A stretch of 64,000 bases of DNA, taken from NCBI GenBank assembly GCA_963725645.1, contig CAVRZD010000006.1, forward strand, positions 1,364,001 through 1,428,000, given 5' to 3'. A program made the position numbers and the translations under genes. The stretch is from JALYZC01 sp963725645. Its GTDB lineage: Bacteria > Actinomycetota > Thermoleophilia > Solirubrobacterales > Solirubrobacteraceae. Below are positions 50,226-60,335 of the stretch, one piece after another; within the stretch, counting starts at the first letter, position 1, and every line of letters begins with the position of its first letter. The notes beneath the pieces are model-generated. The model saw only the letters and a program-made list of their open reading frames with translations. It was not told the DNA's origin and did not search any database.

Positions 50226-50278
50226 CTCACCCGGCCTTCATCACGGCGAGCCTGGACGGCGAGCGGAGGCCCGGGTGA
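50222..50278 (+). CDS. 18-residue ORF linking the response regulator and kinase genes
   Basis: ATG 50222 overlaps the regulator's TGA, and its TGA at 50276 overlaps the kinase GTG 50275 (ATGA and GTGA). The peptide is MTHPAFITASLDGERRPG. It has no domain and may be real or only a path for ribosomes to pass from regulator to kinase. The exact double overlap is the evidence. Confidence 0.4.
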   Translation: MTHPAFITASLDGERRPG

Positions 50279-51012
50279 GCGCGGGGCTCGCGTGGCTGGG
50301 GTGGGGGCTCGCGTTCGCGGCGCTCGGCGCCGGCATGCTCGCCCAGCGCGAGCTGTGGCGGCGCATGGAGCTGGTCGCGCGCGCCTCGCACGAGCTCCGC
50401 GGCCCGCTCACCGCGGCTCGGCTCGGCCTGCACCTCGTCGCGCGCGGGCGCGGCGCGCCGGCCGACCGGCTCGCCGCGATCGACCTCGAGCTGCGGCGCG
50501 CCGGGCTGGCGCTCGACGACCTGGACGCGGCGCGTGCCGGTCGCCGCGCCCGCGACCGGCTCGAGACCGTCGCGGTCGCCGACCTGCTGCGGGACGCCGT
50601 CGCGGTGTGGCGGCCGGTCGCCCGCGCACGCGGGCGGGACCTGAGGCTCGAATGGGATCCGGCCGACGCGGCCGTGCACGGCGACCGCCTACGCCTGGCG
50701 CAGGCGTGCGGGAACCTGCTCGCCAACGCGATCGAGCACGGCCACGGATCCGTGTGCCTGCGGGGTCGCGCCACCGGTGCCCGGGTGCGGATCGAGGTCG
50801 TCGACGACGGCCCCGGGCTGCCGGCGCCGGTTGGCGCGCTCGCCAGCCGCCCGAGGGCGGGCCGCGGGCGCCGCGGGCGGGGCCTGGCGATCGCGGCGGA
50901 GATCGCGGCCCGGCATGGCGGCCGGCTCGCGTCCGCCCCGGCGGCGAGCGGTGGGCGCGTCGTGCTCGAGCTGCCGGTCGCCGGGCGGGCCGTCCGCGCC
51001 CGCCCGGCATGA
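50275..51012 (+). CDS. Sensor histidine kinase (short)
   Basis: 245 residues from GTG 50275. One N-terminal membrane helix (LAWLGWGLAFAALGAGMLA), then the dimerisation box ARASHELRGPLTAARLGLHLV (phospho-His), and an ATPase domain with CGNLLANAIEHG (N box), VVDDGPGLPAP (G1) and RGRGLAIAAEIAARHGG (G2). No separate sensor domain is present, so input is through the membrane helix or a partner. It is the partner of the OmpR-type regulator. Its stop overlaps the CpaB gene (ATGA). Confidence 0.88.
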   Translation: MSAGLAWLGWGLAFAALGAGMLAQRELWRRMELVARASHELRGPLTAARLGLHLVARGRGAPADRLAAIDLELRRAGLALDDLDAARAGRRARDRLETVAVADLLRDAVAVWRPVARARGRDLRLEWDPADAAVHGDRLRLAQACGNLLANAIEHGHGSVCLRGRATGARVRIEVVDDGPGLPAPVGALASRPRAGRGRRGRGLAIAAEIAARHGGRLASAPAASGGRVVLELPVAGRAVRARPA

Positions 51013-51710
51013 GTCGGCGGCGCCGCGCCGTCCTGCTGCTCGGCCTGGCGCTCGCGCTCGGCGGGCTCGCCGCGGCCGACGTCTCGCGGCGCGAGGCCGC
51101 GCTGGCGCGCAGGCTCGGCCCCGCGGTCCCGGCGGTCGTCGCGCGCCGGGCGCTCGCGCCGGGGGACCGCGTGACCGCCGAGCGCCTCGGCGTCCGCCGC
51201 GTGCCCGCACGCTACGCGCCGGCCGGGGCGCTCGGCTCTCCGGGCGAGGCCGTCGGCATGCGGGTGAGCGCGGCGATCCCGGCCGGCGCCTACGTGACAG
51301 CCGGTGCGCTCAACGGAGGGCCGGGTGAGACCGCGAACGGGCCGGCGTTGCGCGCCGGCGAACGCGTCGCCGACCTCACTGCGGCCGGCCCGGCCGACCT
51401 GATCGTGCCGGGCGGCCGCGTGGACGTGCTCGTGACCCGCGATCCCGCACACGGCGGGCCCGGGCAGACCGCGCTGGCCCTCGAGGATGTCGAGGTGCTG
51501 GCGGCCGCTCCGGCCGAGCCGGGCGAGGGCTCGGGGCCCGGCGGCGGGGTGCCGCGGCTACGCGCCTCGCTGCGGGTGACGTTGCGCCAGGCGGTGTTCC
51601 TGGCCGCGGCCCAGGCCTTCTCCCGGGAGGTGCGGCTGCTCCCGCGCGCGCCCGGCGACGACCGCCGCGGCGCGGCCGGGCTCGTGGTGGGGGCGGACCT
51701 CGCCCCCTAG
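51009..51710 (+). CDS. cpaB: Flp pilus assembly protein CpaB/RcpC-like
   Basis: 233 residues from ATG 51009, overlapping the kinase stop. An N-terminal membrane anchor (RAVLLLGLALALGGLAAADVS) is followed by a SAF domain: VPAVVARRALAPGDRVTAERLGVRRVPARYAPAGAL, then VGMRVSAAIPAGAYVTAGALN. A second domain (RVADLTAAGPADLIVPGGRVDVLVTRD, then RASLRVTLRQAVFLAAAQAFSREVRLLPR) completes the RcpC fold. CpaB acts in assembling tad/Flp pili. Coupling to a two-component system suggests control of pili. Only a broken tadA (61 kb) is otherwise seen. Confidence 0.83.
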   Translation: MSRRRRAVLLLGLALALGGLAAADVSRREAALARRLGPAVPAVVARRALAPGDRVTAERLGVRRVPARYAPAGALGSPGEAVGMRVSAAIPAGAYVTAGALNGGPGETANGPALRAGERVADLTAAGPADLIVPGGRVDVLVTRDPAHGGPGQTALALEDVEVLAAAPAEPGEGSGPGGGVPRLRASLRVTLRQAVFLAAAQAFSREVRLLPRAPGDDRRGAAGLVVGADLAP

Positions 51711-51797
51711 GCCTGCGCGTGCGTGCGTCGAGTCCCGACACGCACGCTCAAGCATTTCGCCGCGGGACCCGATGACAACCCCCGAGGCACGTCCCGC

Positions 51798-53027
51798 ATG
51801 CGTATGTTCCGTTCCCTCCAGGTGATGACAGCGACCGCGCTCTGCGCGCTGGGTCTGCTGCTCGTGGGCGCCACCGCCAGCCAGGCGGCCTCGTCGCCGA
51901 AGATCACCCGCGTGAGCCCGCTCAAGCTGGGCGTCGGCGACGTCCTCACGGTCTACGGCAAGAACTTCGTCCCGGGCAAGAACCGCAACTACGTGATCTT
52001 CCAGCGCGCCCGCGCCCGCGCCGTGTTCGTCAAGGCCGACAACGCGACGAAGACGAAGATCACGCTGGTCGTCCCCTCCAAGCTCGTTCCGTTCCTGTCC
52101 CGGAAGGGCGGCGCCGCCGTGTACACCCGCTTCAACCTGCGCGTCCTCGGGCGCCGCCTGAGCCCGGTCTCGACGCGCAAGAGCCTCTCTCCGCAGATCG
52201 GCCCGCTCCCGACCGGCAAGCAGGCGCCGGTCTCGAGCGCCGATTGCGTCGGCGGCGTGCCCACCGGCAAGTCCGCCGACTCCGACCGCGACGGCCTGTC
52301 CGACGTGCGCGAGAAGCAGCTCAAGACCGACCCGTGCAACGCGGACAGCGACCGTGACGGCGTCCCCGACGGCTACGAGTACGAGTCGGCGCTCGACCTC
52401 AACAGCAAGGCCCTGCCCTACCCCGGCAAGCGCCCCTACCCGAACCCGCTGTACTCGGACTCCAGCGTCGACTACGACGGTGACGGCCTCACGATGATGG
52501 ACGAGTACTCCGCCTGGGCGCGCTACGCCGACTCGAAGTTCCCGCTCACGTACAGCGACGGCACGCAGAACACCGGCGGCCCGCGGCCGGTCCCGCCGGG
52601 CAAGGCGTACCTCGATCTCAACGGCGACGGCAACCTCACGGACGACGAGCGCGACGTCGACAACGACGGCCTCGGCAACTGGGTCGAAGCCCACGGCCCC
52701 CTCAGCGGTCAGGGCTGGTGGTCGGCCATCTACGACACCGAAAAGCCCTACCTGGTCGCCTTCGCCGGAACGGATTGGCTCGATCCGGACACCGACGGCG
52801 ACGGCCTGATCGACGGTCCCGACGACCAGGACCACGACGGGTACAGCAACGTCCAGGAGACCTCGCGCGGTCAGTCCGGCCTATGGGTGAACCCGTTCAA
52901 CCCCTGCATCCCGAACTGGAAGAGCCCGACCTGCTCGCTGCACCCGCCGCCGAAGGACTCGTGGCCGCCGTTCGGCGACGGGTTCAACCCCGGCGAACCG
53001 CTCCCGTTGGTCTGGCCGCGGCCGTAG
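51798..53027 (+). CDS. Secreted IPT/TIG plus calcium-binding thrombospondin-3-like repeat protein
   Basis: 409 residues from ATG 51798, where a signal peptide begins (TATALCALGLLLVGATASQA). Residues 35-130 form an IPT/TIG-like beta domain (SPKITRVSPLKLGVGDVLTVYGKNFVPG). The rest has repeated Asp-rich loops: SDRDGLSDVREKQL, SDRDGVPDGYEYE, DYDGDGLTMMDEY, LNGDGNLTDDE, DNDGLGNWVE, TDGDGLIDGPDDQDHDG. These match thrombospondin type-3/dockerin-like calcium sites. It is probably an extracellular structural or adhesive protein. No catalytic motif is seen. Upstream GTG/ATG starts give no better signal. Confidence 0.78.
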   Translation: MRMFRSLQVMTATALCALGLLLVGATASQAASSPKITRVSPLKLGVGDVLTVYGKNFVPGKNRNYVIFQRARARAVFVKADNATKTKITLVVPSKLVPFLSRKGGAAVYTRFNLRVLGRRLSPVSTRKSLSPQIGPLPTGKQAPVSSADCVGGVPTGKSADSDRDGLSDVREKQLKTDPCNADSDRDGVPDGYEYESALDLNSKALPYPGKRPYPNPLYSDSSVDYDGDGLTMMDEYSAWARYADSKFPLTYSDGTQNTGGPRPVPPGKAYLDLNGDGNLTDDERDVDNDGLGNWVEAHGPLSGQGWWSAIYDTEKPYLVAFAGTDWLDPDTDGDGLIDGPDDQDHDGYSNVQETSRGQSGLWVNPFNPCIPNWKSPTCSLHPPPKDSWPPFGDGFNPGEPLPLVWPRP

Positions 53028-53091
53028 CAGCTGCGCGCGGTCCGTCGGCGGCCCTGTTACCTCCGGGCGTTGCGGGCATACCTATGGGTGT

Positions 53092-53331
53092 ATGCGCTGC
53101 CGCAGCCACACCGGCCACGTCGTGTGTTCGACCTGCGACTACAAGCTCGGCCTCGGCCTCGGCGTCGCCTCGGAGCCGGGCCGCTGCCCGGACTGCAACG
53201 AGCCGCTGATGCTGACCGTCGAGATGCGCGCGCTGAGCCCGGAGCAGATCCGCACCGAGATCGAGCGCCAGGCGGCCCGCCGGCGCGAGCGCGAGCGCCT
53301 GCCGCTGCTCACGGCGCCGGACGCCGTGTAA
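53092..53331 (+). CDS. Small zinc-ribbon protein
   Basis: 79 residues from ATG 53092. Two Cys pairs, CSTCDYKLG and GRCPDCNEPL, lie about 20 residues apart, forming a zinc ribbon. The N-terminus has another Cys and His (MRCRSHTGHVVC). The C-terminal half is a basic helix (SPEQIRTEIERQAARRRERERLP) that could touch nucleic acid or a partner. Likely a small regulator or metal-binding protein; family not recognised. Confidence 0.65.
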   Translation: MRCRSHTGHVVCSTCDYKLGLGLGVASEPGRCPDCNEPLMLTVEMRALSPEQIRTEIERQAARRRERERLPLLTAPDAV

Positions 53332-53361
53332 CGCGGCCGCGATCGCGTCAGACTCTGTGGC

Positions 53362-54306
53362 GTGATCCGCGACGCCCGCGCTGAAGCCGAGGACCGCCTC
53401 GGCGGCCACTTCGAGGCGCGCGTGCTCGAGCCATCGCCCCCGGCGGTCAACGAGGGGCCGTGGTTCGCCGACGACCCGGTCGCCGACGGTGACGGCCCCG
53501 AAGGACGCCAGGTCGTCTCGCCCGTCGGCACCGGGGACCTGCGCTGGGACGACCTGGCGCGGGGCGATCCCGAGCTCGCCGCGTGGTGCGCGGACCGCTG
53601 GCTGGCCGCCCACCAGCGGCTGGGCCCCGCGCCTGCGACGTTCGTCCAGACGCGCGAGGGCCTGCACCGCGTCGGCGAGGAGGTCCTCTCGAAGGCCCGC
53701 GAGCACGCGAACGGCAAGATCGCGCTGCGCTACACGCTCGGTGGGTTCGGCACGCCCTTCTTCGCCGACGACGTGCAGCTGCGCGTGGAGGGAACGGAGC
53801 TGATCGTCCAGGAGGGCGAGCGCGACCGCCGCGGCGAGATCACCACGCTGCGGGCCGCCGGCGAGCTCGTCGGTGCTCAGCTGCTGCCGGACGGCCTCGA
53901 GCTCGACGACGCGCCGCTCGCGGTGGACGCCGACGCGGCCCGCTTCCTCGGCGATTGGTACGGCTTCGCGTACTCCGTGCTCGAGGAGCTGCGGGCCGCC
54001 GCCGATCCGGCGCTCGATCCCAGCCGTGTGCAGCTGTGGGCCGAGCACTTCGACCCGTCGGTCGAGCTCGGGTCCGAGGCGGAGGGACGGCGTGCCGCGT
54101 ACGGCGCCTCGCCGGGCGACGGCGAGCACCCCGAGCCCTATCTCTACGTGACGCCGTGGTCGGCGCCCCCGGTGGGCGAGCTCTGGAACGCCACCGGCTT
54201 CCCGGGCGCCGAGCTGCCGATCGCCGCGCTGCTGGAGGCCGACGACCAGCGCGCCGCCGCGCTCGAGTTCTACACCGCGCGCGTCGACGCGCTGGAGGCG
54301 GGCTAG
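53362..54306 (+). CDS. Conserved hypothetical protein
   Basis: 314 residues from GTG 53362. It is acidic and soluble with no signal or membrane helix. Features include RLGGHFEARVLEPSPPAVNE, WAADRWLAAHQRLGPAP-like helix, ALRYTLGGFGTPFFADDVQLRVEG, PYLYVTPWSAPPVGELWNATGFPGAELPIAALLEADDQRAAALEFY. The regular sequence and lack of low-complexity runs support a real protein, but no family is recognised by eye. Its stop shares CTAG with that of the convergent anti-sigma gene. Confidence 0.7.
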   Translation: MIRDARAEAEDRLGGHFEARVLEPSPPAVNEGPWFADDPVADGDGPEGRQVVSPVGTGDLRWDDLARGDPELAAWCADRWLAAHQRLGPAPATFVQTREGLHRVGEEVLSKAREHANGKIALRYTLGGFGTPFFADDVQLRVEGTELIVQEGERDRRGEITTLRAAGELVGAQLLPDGLELDDAPLAVDADAARFLGDWYGFAYSVLEELRAAADPALDPSRVQLWAEHFDPSVELGSEAEGRRAAYGASPGDGEHPEPYLYVTPWSAPPVGELWNATGFPGAELPIAALLEADDQRAAALEFYTARVDALEAG

Positions 54307-54554
54307 CCCCGCCCCCGGCGCCAACCGCGAAACGCCTCCAGCAGCGGCTCGATGGACGCAGCCGGAACCTGCTCCGCCCGCAGCCGTCCCGTCAGCGTGA
54401 TCGTGGTACGCATCTGCTCGAGGTACGTCGTGCAGGCGTCGCAGCCCGCGATGTGTCCGTCGAAGCGCGCGCGCTCGGCCGCGGGCAGCGCATCCTCGAA
54501 ATAGTCGGTCACGAGCTCGACGAGCTCCTGGCAGCTCAGCGCCGTCGCGTTCAC
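54303..54554 (-). CDS. Zinc-finger anti-sigma factor (ZAS-like)
   Basis: 83 residues from GTG 54554, overlapping the sigma factor stop (GTGA). The zinc anti-sigma motif is ELVTDYFEDALPAAERARFDGHIAGCDACTTYLEQM (H...CxxC). It should bind and hold the ECF sigma factor encoded just before it. With CQ at the N-terminus (SCQELV) it has three cysteines and one His, a full ZAS site. No membrane helix is present, so it is cytosolic and may sense redox state. Confidence 0.85.
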   Translation of the reverse strand: MNATALSCQELVELVTDYFEDALPAAERARFDGHIAGCDACTTYLEQMRTTITLTGRLRAEQVPAASIEPLLEAFRGWRRGRG

Positions 54555-55230
54555 GCGGCCTCCAGCTCGGCCTCGCAGGCCATTCGCACCTTCGAGCGGG
54601 CGCGGTGGAGCAGCACGCGCTGGTTGGCGTCGGTGATCTCCAAGGCCGCGGCGACCTCCGCCGCGCTCCAGCCCTCGATGTCGCGCAGCGCGATCACGGT
54701 CCGCTGCGCGTCGGGCAGGTCCGCGATGGCCATGCGAATGCAGTCCATCGTCTCGCGTGCCTCCAGGCGCTCCTCGGGGAGGCGCGCCCACGAGCGCGGG
54801 GGCGTGGCCCAGCCGTTCGGCGCGCGCGGGTCCTCGGCGCTCAGGAAGCGCTCCTCGGGCACCGCCGGCTCGCCCGCCTCGTCCTCGCCCGACAGCGCGG
54901 AGAAGGGCACGCTGCGTGCCTCGCGCCCGCCGCGGGTCTTGGCGCGGTTGGTGAGGATGCGGAAGACCCAGGTCTTCAGGGAGGAGCGCCCCTCGAAGCG
55001 GTCGATGCCCTGCAGCACGGCCAGCCAGGTCTCCTGCACGACCTCCTCGGCCACGGCGCGGTCGCGCACGTACATCCGCGCGACGCGCAGCATCGCCGGG
55101 TGCCAGCGCCGCAGGAGCTCGGCGTAGACGGCCTCGTCGCCGGCGCGCAGGCCCGCGACGAGCCGGCGGTCCTCCGCCGCGGCGGCCTCCGCCTCGGCCG
55201 CCTCCGGCGCCGCGCCCTCCAGCGGATACA

Positions 55231-55231
<1 letters not shown>
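54551..55231 (-). CDS. ECF-type RNA polymerase sigma factor
   Basis: 226 residues from ATG 55231. Region 2: GDEAVYAELLRRWHPAMLRVARMYVRDRAVAEEVVQETWLAVLQGIDRFEGRSSLKTWVFRILTNRAKTRG. Region 4: MAIADLPDAQRTVIALRDIEGWSAAEVAAALEITDANQRVLLHRARSKVR. Both DNA-binding helices are intact; a 55-residue linker is slightly long. It overlaps the GH15 gene before it (ATGA) and the anti-sigma gene after it (GTGA), so the three are one operon, and the glucosidase may be under its control or part of the response. Confidence 0.92.
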
Positions 55232-57051
<1,820 letters not shown>

Positions 57052-57105
57052 GTCCTGCGAGCAACCCTAACCGTTACCGCCGCGCCGACCGCGACGGCCG
57101 TGTCG

Positions 57106-58002
57106 CTACGCGGCGACGCGGGTCGGCGCCGGCTCGTGCTCCCGCTGGCGCTGGCGCTCCGGGGTGATGCGCACGACGTTCCAGGCGAGGCCGAGCCGCT
57201 CGAGAAGCCCGATCAGCGCGCCCGAGGGGTCCAGCTCCCGGCGCCGCAGGCCGTGTTGGGCCGCGCGCGGGAAGGCGTGGTGGTTGTGGTGCCAGGATTC
57301 GCCCAGCGAGGGAAGCGCGAGCCAGAACACGTTGGTCGAGTGATCGTCCGTGGCGAAGCGCCGCCGCCCGAAGAAGTGGCAGACGGAGTTGATGCTCCAG
57401 GTCACGTGGTGGAGCAGGAAGATGCGGACGAAGCCGCCCCACAGCAGCGCGGTGAGGGCGGCCGTGAGCGTCCCGCCGAGGAGGAAGCCGAGCGCGAACG
57501 GGATCGTGAGGCCGGCCACGACGATCAGCTCGAACGAGCGGTTGATCGTGCGCATTCCCCCGTCCTCCATCAGCTCGGGCGCGTAGCGGCGGCGCTGCGC
57601 GCGGCCCATGCTGTTCATCAGCCAGCCCATGTGCGCGTGCAGCAGGCCGCGCAGGCCGGAGCCGTGGCCGACGTGCGGGGAGTGGGGATCGCCCTCCTCG
57701 TCGGTGTGCGCGTGGTGCTTGCGGTGATCGGCGACCCACGTGATGACCGGCCCCTGCACGGACAGCGAGCCGAGCACGGCGAGCACGTACTTCAGCCGGC
57801 GGTGCGTCTCGAACGCTCGGTGCGTCAGCAGGCGGTGGAACCCGACGGTGACGCCGACGCCCGAGACCAGGTACATGACGGCGAGGATCCCCAGGTCCAG
57901 CGGCCCGACCGCGCGGTTCCAGAGCAGGACGAGCGCGACGAGGAACGCGACGAAGGGGACGATCACGGCGAGGAGGTTCACGGTGCGGGCCGTTCGCGAC
58001 AT
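57106..58002 (-). CDS. Membrane fatty acid (acyl-CoA) desaturase
   Basis: 298 residues from ATG 58002. Hydrophobic helices flank three His boxes: VGFHRLLTHRAFETH, DHRKHHAHTDEEGDPHSPH, and GESWHHNHHAFPRAA. This is the delta-9 type with diiron centre, which puts a cis double bond in saturated acyl-CoA chains, keeping membranes fluid. It lies on the minus strand with only 18 bp to the ATG of the divergent PucR gene, so the two probably share a control region. Confidence 0.93.
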   Translation of the reverse strand: MSRTARTVNLLAVIVPFVAFLVALVLLWNRAVGPLDLGILAVMYLVSGVGVTVGFHRLLTHRAFETHRRLKYVLAVLGSLSVQGPVITWVADHRKHHAHTDEEGDPHSPHVGHGSGLRGLLHAHMGWLMNSMGRAQRRRYAPELMEDGGMRTINRSFELIVVAGLTIPFALGFLLGGTLTAALTALLWGGFVRIFLLHHVTWSINSVCHFFGRRRFATDDHSTNVFWLALPSLGESWHHNHHAFPRAAQHGLRRRELDPSGALIGLLERLGLAWNVVRITPERQRQREHEPAPTRVAA

Positions 58003-58020
58003 GGTTTGAGCCTAGATGCC

Positions 58021-59241
58021 ATGATCCGTGCGGTCTGCAACGCCGAAGCACGTTTTCGGGGCAAGTATTTGAGCAATCGCAACAAAGAATCGTCGGCGGC
58101 CCTGTGGCGCGACCTCCCGCCCGACCTCGCGGACGCGCTGCGGCCCGCGCTGGCCGGCCTCGCCGACCAGATCGTTGCGGCGGTCGGGGAGGGCGTCCCG
58201 GCCTATCGCGGCCAGCTGCGGGGCCGCTACGGCCGCAACATCCGCGCCGGGGTCGAGCAGGCGCTGGCCGGCTTCGTGGAGCTGGTGGCCGCGGGCGCAC
58301 GCGCCGAGCTGCCGGGCCGCTCCGTCTACGTGGCGCTCGGCGCCGGCGAGCTCCGGGAGGGCCGCAGCCTCGAGTCGCTGCTCGCCGCGTACCGCCTCGG
58401 GGCGCGGGTCGCCTGGCGCGGGCTGATCGATGCGGGCGAGGCGGCCGGACTGCCGCCGGCCACGATGTACCGGATCGCCGAGGCCCTGTTTGCCTACATC
58501 GACGAGCTCTCGGCCGCCTCGGCCGAGGGTCACGCGCACGAGCAGTCCCGCCGCGCTGGCGAGCGCGAGGCGCGCCGGCGGGGCCTGCTGGAGCGGCTGC
58601 TCGCCGCGCCGCCGCCGGCGGCGGAGGAGGTGGCCGAGCTGGCCGGGGGCGCGGAATGGAGCCCCCAGGCGCGGGTGGCCGCGCTGGCCTGGGCGGCCGA
58701 CGGCGGGGAGGCCGTCGCGCGGCGGCTGCCGCCGGACGCGCTCGTGGCGCCGTGGGAGGACGCCCTGGTCGCGCTGCTGGGCGATCCCGAGGCGCCGGGG
58801 CTCGAGGAGGTGCTCACGCGGGCGCTGGCGGAGCGCGGTGCCGCGCTGGGGCCCGCGGTCGAGCTCGAGCGGGCCGGGGAGTCGGCGCGGCTCGCGCTCG
58901 CGACGCTGCGCCTCGGCCCGGGCGGCCTGCGGCGGGCGCGGGACCACGCCCCCGAGCTGCTGCTGGCGGCCGATCCCGTTGTCGCGGGGGACCTGGCGGC
59001 CAGGCGCCTCGCCCCGCTCGGCGAGCTGCGCCTTTCGGCCCGGGCGCGGCTGACCGCCACGCTGGCGGCCTGGCTCGAGCACCAGGGCGACGTGCGCGCG
59101 ACGGCGGAGACGCTCCATGTCCACGTGCAGACGGTCCGCTACCGCCTCGGGCAGCTGCGGGAGGTGTTCGGCGACGCGCTCGACGACGGCCGCGCGCGGC
59201 TGGAATTGACGCTTGCGCTGCTCGCGGACGCGGACGGCTGA
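58021..59241 (+). CDS. PucR-family transcriptional regulator
   Basis: Up to 406 residues from ATG 58021. The first 26 residues are AT-richer and unlike the family, so the true start may be later, near TTG 58069. The body has an N-terminal helical sensor (LPPDLADALRPALAGLADQIVAAVGEGVPAYRG) and a CdaR-like middle. The C-terminal PucR helix-turn-helix reads LTATLAAWLEHQGDVRATAETLHVHVQTVRYRLGQLREVFG. It probably controls the divergent desaturase, sensing membrane or acyl state. The tight spacing means its promoter overlaps the desaturase start. Confidence 0.82.
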   Translation: MIRAVCNAEARFRGKYLSNRNKESSAALWRDLPPDLADALRPALAGLADQIVAAVGEGVPAYRGQLRGRYGRNIRAGVEQALAGFVELVAAGARAELPGRSVYVALGAGELREGRSLESLLAAYRLGARVAWRGLIDAGEAAGLPPATMYRIAEALFAYIDELSAASAEGHAHEQSRRAGEREARRRGLLERLLAAPPPAAEEVAELAGGAEWSPQARVAALAWAADGGEAVARRLPPDALVAPWEDALVALLGDPEAPGLEEVLTRALAERGAALGPAVELERAGESARLALATLRLGPGGLRRARDHAPELLLAADPVVAGDLAARRLAPLGELRLSARARLTATLAAWLEHQGDVRATAETLHVHVQTVRYRLGQLREVFGDALDDGRARLELTLALLADADG

Positions 59242-59310
59242 TCGAGACCGCGACTTTCCCGCGAGTGTGGTGTTGTCCCGGGTGGTACGACTACTACCGG
59301 GAGAGTACGA

Positions 59311-60291
59311 ATGCGTCGCTGGCTCGCTGTTCCAATCGTCCTCGGCTGCCTTGCATCGGCGGCCCCCGCCGCCTCGGCGGCCACGCCGGCCGTACTGACA
59401 GGCTCCGCAACTTTGATCTCGAACACGAAGGCCACCCTGAACGGCACCGTCAAGGCCGGCGGCCAGCCGACGAGCTATGCCTTCCAGTACGGGCTCACGA
59501 GCGCCTACACGAAGCAGACCCCCGCGCACTCCGCGGGAACTGGTTTCACCAACCTGAAGGTCAAGGCCGCAATCAGCAGGCTGATTCCGGGAACCGTCTA
59601 CCACTTCCGGATCGTGGCCGCGAACGCGAGCGGCGTTGCCGTCGGCGCCGATCGGACGTTCAAGACGACCGGGCACCCGCCGCCGGGCGTCTTCACCGGC
59701 CCGGCGGTGAACGTGAGCCGGCACGCCGCGCTGCTGACCGGCGCGGTGAGCACGGGCGGGCTGAGCACCACCTATCACTTCGACATCGGCACGTCGCCGT
59801 TCTCCGTCGTGCACACCAACAACGTCACGCTGGGGGCGACGAGCAACGCCGTGTCGGTGGCCGCTCCGGTGGGCCTCCTGGCCGATCACACGCTCTACCA
59901 CTTCCGCTTGGTGGCGAGCAATTCGAGCGGGACGATCACCGGCGCCGACGTCGTCTTCGTCACGTCTCGCTTCGCGCCCGGTCTGACGCGGAACGCCCGG
60001 CCGCGTCACCTGACCAGCCGGCCGCACCTGCTCACGATCGGTGGCACGCTCCAGCTGCCGTCGGGCTTCCCGCCGTCGCAGGCCTGCCAGGGCCTGGTGC
60101 GCATCCAGGTGCAGAAGGGCCGCCGGACGGTGGTGAGCACCCGCGTCTTCGTGGGCGGCACCTGCCGCTACGGCACCCGCGTGATCGTGCCGCGGTCGGT
60201 CAGCGGCAGCGTCCGCGTGCAGGCGCGATTCCTGGGCAACTCGCTGCTCACGCCGCACTCGGCGCGGTCGCAGAGCATCAGCATCGGCTGA
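59311..60291 (+). CDS. Secreted protein with two FN3-like domains
   Basis: 326 residues from ATG 59311. Signal peptide: LAVPIVLGCLASAAPAASAA. Two fibronectin-III-like repeats: TPAVLTGSATLISNTKATLNGTVKAGGQPTSYAFQYGLTSAY (residues 25-115) and GPAVNVSRHAALLTGAVSTGGLSTTYHFDIGTS (125-215), each ending with the LxPGTVYHFRIVAANASG or HTLYHFRLVASNSSG strand. The end is a Cys-linked beta domain (ACQGLVRIQVQKGRRTVVSTRVFVGGTCRY). It likely acts in binding at the cell surface; no enzyme motif. Confidence 0.82.
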   Translation: MRRWLAVPIVLGCLASAAPAASAATPAVLTGSATLISNTKATLNGTVKAGGQPTSYAFQYGLTSAYTKQTPAHSAGTGFTNLKVKAAISRLIPGTVYHFRIVAANASGVAVGADRTFKTTGHPPPGVFTGPAVNVSRHAALLTGAVSTGGLSTTYHFDIGTSPFSVVHTNNVTLGATSNAVSVAAPVGLLADHTLYHFRLVASNSSGTITGADVVFVTSRFAPGLTRNARPRHLTSRPHLLTIGGTLQLPSGFPPSQACQGLVRIQVQKGRRTVVSTRVFVGGTCRYGTRVIVPRSVSGSVRVQARFLGNSLLTPHSARSQSISIG

Positions 60292-60298
60292 CGGAGCT

Positions 60299-60335
60299 CC
60301 GACGAGCTGGTCTGCGCGTCAGGCCAGCTCGTCGG
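60299..60335. terminator. Bidirectional hairpin between convergent genes
   Basis: CCGACGAGCTGG (60299-60310) pairs with CCAGCTCGTCGG (60324-60335) in a 12-bp stem with 13-base loop. It lies after the FN3 gene and covers the last codons of the HAD gene, so it may stop transcription from both sides. Confidence 0.45.
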
